Origin: Candidatus Physcousia equi
GTDB taxonomy: Bacteria > Bacteroidota > Bacteroidia > Bacteroidales > Bacteroidaceae
Reading direction: 5' to 3'
Length of the DNA stretch: 45,570 nucleotides
Assembly (NCBI GenBank): GCA_018065005.1
Contig: JAGHUD010000052.1
Location: 1-45,570 of the forward strand
The notes under the pieces were generated by a model, which did no database searches, was not told the origin of the DNA, and saw only the letters and a list, made by a program, of their open reading frames with translations. Position numbers and translations under genes: made by a program. Each line of letters begins with the position of its first letter. The stretch's first letter is position 1. Below, in pieces: positions 43,623-45,570 of the stretch.

Positions 43623-44897
43623 ATGAAAAAACTACTCACCCTGTCTTTAATGTGCCTGGTAGCTATCGTTGTTTCTGCTCAGAAAAACGAATTTCCCGTA
43701 CCCGACAAAATTGCTAAGTACCCAGGGGGGAATGATGCTATGGCGCGCTTTCTGCAAGAAAATCTACAATACCCAAAGTCCAGCCAAATGGAAAGAAAGG
43801 AAGGAAGAGTGCTGGTCAGTTTCGTTGTTAACAGAGACGGAACCATCCAGAACCCCACTATCACGGAATCACCCGACGACGCTCTTGCGCAGGAAGCGCT
43901 TCGAGTGGTTCGCTTAATGCCCCGATGGAAGCCTGCCGAATTATCTGGGAGCCCAGTGAAGATGCGCTTCACCTTGCCTATTAACTTCACATTACCTTCA
44001 AAAGAATACGAAAAGATGGCAGAGAGCATATTGTCTAAAGCCTCCTTCGGCGGCACAGAAAACCCACGAGGCCTCTATCGCCTGCAAAAAACCGCTTTTG
44101 AGGATGGACGTCCAGACCTCATCACACCCTATCGACAATACAAATACTGCACCGATACGAACACAGCCCAAATCATTACACAACAAAGCGATAAGAACGA
44201 GTTTTCCGTACTCATTGGCGAACCGCGTGAGGGCGTCTTGAACTACACCGGAAAAGCCTACGAGGACGGGGACACCACCAAAGCGCGCATCTACGACAGC
44301 AATGGTACCTCGTTCAAACTGAAGTGGTTCCAAGATGAAGCTGAAGATGTTCCCTATTATCCATGGCACACCTATTCTATAGAATATTATGACAATAGTA
44401 TAGGCGTCGAACCGGAACTTTCCCATATCTGCGATTTGCTCAGCATGAAGTATTCCAACGAAAGCAAAAATCCGTTCATCGGCTGTTGGCGTTGCTTAGG
44501 CATGCCCACAAAGATGGAAGGCTTAGAAGTACTGATGTTGCCCAAAGAAGATACATATAAGGTATATGATGAAACAAACTATCTGACACTCTACAACCTT
44601 GACATAAAACGCATCGGTGCGTTTGCCATTTTGAAGCCGATCAAATACACAACAAAGAACAAAGCATCGTCGAAGAAATCCGAATTGTCTGACTACTGTG
44701 GTCTTATAGAAGATTTCCCCTCCGAAGTTACATGGCTGAGCAAAGATTGCTTCAAGCAAAGCTATACAAATGAAGCTGGTGAAACCATCACGCTCATTTG
44801 GAAACGTTCAGGACTACCAAGAACCATCCAGCACCTGGTTGGAACCAACATCCCTACCACGACACTGCACAACCCACTACCCACCCTATTTCGGTAG
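43623..44897 (+). CDS. Secreted TonB-C-terminal-domain protein
   Basis: The 424-residue protein has a signal peptide (MKKLLTLSLMCLVAIVVSA-Q). Residues about 25-125 are a TonB C-terminal-like domain: KYPGGNDAMARFLQENLQYP, then EGRVLVSFVVNRDGTIQNPTI, ALRVVRLMPRWKPAELSGSPV and MRFTLPINFTLP. This is the form seen in Bacteroidetes, where the domain follows a signal sequence and lacks the usual TonB membrane anchor and proline stretch. The remaining 290 residues, with GLYRLQKTAFEDGRPDLITPYRQYKYC and later NPFIGCWRCLG, look like two lipocalin-like repeats and are not recognised. It is preceded by the sigma/anti-sigma pair. Confidence 0.8.
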   Translation: MKKLLTLSLMCLVAIVVSAQKNEFPVPDKIAKYPGGNDAMARFLQENLQYPKSSQMERKEGRVLVSFVVNRDGTIQNPTITESPDDALAQEALRVVRLMPRWKPAELSGSPVKMRFTLPINFTLPSKEYEKMAESILSKASFGGTENPRGLYRLQKTAFEDGRPDLITPYRQYKYCTDTNTAQIITQQSDKNEFSVLIGEPREGVLNYTGKAYEDGDTTKARIYDSNGTSFKLKWFQDEAEDVPYYPWHTYSIEYYDNSIGVEPELSHICDLLSMKYSNESKNPFIGCWRCLGMPTKMEGLEVLMLPKEDTYKVYDETNYLTLYNLDIKRIGAFAILKPIKYTTKNKASSKKSELSDYCGLIEDFPSEVTWLSKDCFKQSYTNEAGETITLIWKRSGLPRTIQHLVGTNIPTTTLHNPLPTLFR

Positions 44898-45028
44898 CAA
44901 GAAGCGAAGTTCAGTAGCGATCAACCTTGCAATCTATAATCCTTAACATCAAATCATTGAAAAACCAATTCAAAGACGCCAATTTGATAAAAATATACGA
45001 TTTCTCATACTAAATGTTTTGAAACACA

Positions 45029-45058
45029 TACCCGTTTGTCTGCGAAGATAGACGGGTA
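45029..45058 (+). terminator. Probable terminator after the TonB-domain gene
   Basis: A stem of acccgt with acgggt, extended by weaker inner pairs around a gcga loop, followed by a short T-rich stretch. It lies about 130 nt after the stop at 44897. Confidence 0.6.
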
Positions 45059-45254
45059 TTCTTGTCATGATTGCAAAGAAGCCAAGTATGAAGAGTCTTG
45101 GTATTCGCCCCGATATTTATTCAGACAATCGTATTTGCAAATATACGGTATTTGACATTTGGTGGTACACATTATTAAATATATATCGCGCAGCGGGAAT
45201 GATCTGGTCACAGTCTCAACCGTGAGCCCGTGAAATAGTAGTATAGGATAATAG
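45059..45254. other. Non-coding spacer before the rRNA operon end
   Basis: No gene or tRNA was seen. A near-palindrome at 45128-45145 (cgtatttgcaaatatacg) includes TATATTTG on the minus strand, a possible -7 box of unknown use. The rest is A/T-rich. Confidence 0.5.
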
Positions 45255-45336
45255 CCTTATGGAATAATGAAAAATAAAAAAAACCGAGTCATTAATAGCC
45301 TTATGGTGTAAATGAAAAGCGAAAAAACCCGAGTCA
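45255..45336. repeat. Imperfect direct repeat that includes half of the rRNA terminator
   Basis: The two copies (about 45250-45291 and 45292-45336) both carry atagccttatgg, an A-rich run and ccgagtcat. Only the right copy is followed by the matching arm that closes the terminator stem, so the left looks like a decayed partial copy. Confidence 0.7.
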
Positions 45337-45358
45337 TCATTTGATGCTCGGGTTTTTT
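45322..45358 (-). terminator. Terminator of the rRNA operon
   Basis: Stem 45322-45333 pairs with 45347-45358 (aaaaaacccgag/ctcggg plus six T's), with five further inner pairs after a bulged base. On the minus strand it is a strong stem ending in a T run, 7 nt after the 5S gene. Confidence 0.92.
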
Positions 45359-45365
45359 GCTTTAA

Positions 45366-45476
<111 letters not shown>

Positions 45477-45570
45477 ATATCTCTCAGTGACATGAATAAG
45501 TCAGCGTAAGGGGTGACAGTATTGGAAGCAAACGCAGGGACTCAAGAAGCGTTCTTGTAAAAAACCTTGC

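Overview
The window looks like a chromosomal piece from a Prevotella-like member of the Bacteroidales. The evidence is the recurring Bacteroidetes promoter element TAnnTTTG upstream of many genes, BACON and fimbrillin-like lipoproteins, an S16 protein with a long Ala/Glu tail, DUF4105 and DUF4923 family proteins, and gene neighbourhoods such as dciA-recF-TPR-ribH. The genus is an inference from family content.

Region 1 (1-10.4 kb) starts with the tail of a GNAT acetyltransferase. A long rod-like inverted repeat with a terminator-like hairpin follows (384-538) and may be a small RNA. Next come seven tightly spaced plus-strand genes, visibly more A+T-rich than the middle of the window: a secreted PEGA-repeat protein, a lipoprotein with seven BACON repeats, a lipoprotein joining a fimbrillin-like part to a formylglycine-generating-enzyme-like domain, two LPP20-like periplasmic proteins, a secreted transglutaminase-like protein with an intact Cys-His-Asp triad, and a small basic protein. 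I read this as one operon building or modifying something at the cell envelope. It is the best candidate here for an undescribed system.

Region 2 (10.6-29.1 kb) is mostly housekeeping: a GGGtGRT protein with its NifU-like partner (minus), a DMP19 protein, smpB, metH and 5-formyl-THF cyclo-ligase (plus), dciA and recF (minus), a TPR membrane protein and ribH (plus). A minus-strand set follows: a GlcNAc-kinase-like protein, plsC-like, engB, a free-standing MetH activation domain, dihydroorotase, polyprenol-phosphate mannosyltransferase, ettA and a small protein. A secreted amidase with a SPOR-like tail is on the plus strand. The metH gene ends where the reactivation module should begin, and that module is a separate gene about 6 kb away, so methionine synthase is split into two polypeptides.

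Region 3 (29.1-34.3 kb) holds a broken secreted repeat protein (an in-frame TGA and a one-base difference in a G run), a DUF4105 gene split at an ATGA overlap, rpsP, and a DUF4923 lipoprotein.

Region 4 (34.3-45.6 kb) has a pseudouridine synthase, a TrmH-family methyltransferase, a nucleotidyltransferase-like protein, a secreted esterase, a 25-bp tandem repeat array, rubrerythrin, a large outer-membrane beta-barrel protein, an ECF sigma factor with a putative membrane partner, and a TonB-C-domain protein. The window ends in a minus-strand 5S rRNA gene with its terminator, the distal end of an rRNA operon. Several small tandem repeats lie between genes.
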